Below, piece by piece: positions 5,916 to 5,994 of a stretch of DNA of 5,994 bases. Each line of letters begins with the position of its first letter. Position 1 is the first letter of the stretch. The DNA lies in NCBI GenBank assembly GCA_012719335.1, contig JAAYAO010000515.1:1-5994 (forward strand), in the 5' to 3' direction. The DNA comes from Propionibacterium sp. GTDB lineage: Bacteria > Actinomycetota > Actinomycetes > Propionibacteriales > Propionibacteriaceae. The position numbers and the translations under genes are program-made. The notes beneath the pieces were generated by a model. That model saw nothing but the letters and a program-made list of their open reading frames with translations. It ran no database searches and was not told where the DNA came from.

Positions 5916-5994
5916 CTCACGGTCGACGGCGGCCGGCGCGGGTTCGGGTTCGGCTCCGACGATCGGGCCGAGAACGTGAATCCAGCGGTGGTCC

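Noticed and set aside
1..5994. CRISPR array, tRNA, rRNA, insertion sequence or phage attachment site
   Set aside because: No regularly spaced direct repeats, no cloverleaf-like or rRNA sequence, no transposase or integrase frame, and no flanking duplicated ends were seen on reading both strands.

Overview
This window is chromosomal DNA from a high-GC actinobacterium. Nearly every third codon position is G or C, GTG starts are common, and the PNPase and S15 sequences read like Streptomyces or Propionibacteriales homologues. The PNPase lacks the short insertion I recall before the metal-binding motif in mycobacterial PNPases, so I favour a non-mycobacterial actinobacterium. No genus can be fixed from this sequence alone.

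Layout. The left half is the conserved rpsO-pnp locus, read on the minus strand. rpsO (ribosomal protein S15) is at 2478-2215. A 240-bp spacer follows, holding a strong hairpin and a probable extended -10 promoter. pnp (polynucleotide phosphorylase) then runs from 1974 off the left edge and is cut at the start of its S1 domain. A 289-bp divergent spacer (2479-2767) separates rpsO from a plus-strand gene for an HsaA-like, flavin-dependent monooxygenase of the acyl-CoA dehydrogenase fold (2768-3942). That gene is interrupted by a single-base frameshift near 3707. Next comes an MFS exporter (4013-5281), possibly leaderless. A minus-strand class I SAM-dependent methyltransferase (5915-5271) converges on it with an 11-bp tail-to-tail overlap.

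How the parts relate. rpsO and pnp form the RNA-decay and ribosome housekeeping pair. Their spacers carry the most interesting non-coding structure: a possible three-way junction in the rpsO leader, an 8-bp-arm inverted repeat near the candidate rpsO promoter, and the rpsO/pnp hairpin followed by a pnp promoter. The right half is ordinary accessory metabolism: a lone oxygenase component without its flavin reductase, an exporter and a methyltransferase. Nothing visible ties these three into one pathway. I found no mobile element, CRISPR array, tRNA, rRNA or defence system, and I do not see an obviously new multi-gene system here.
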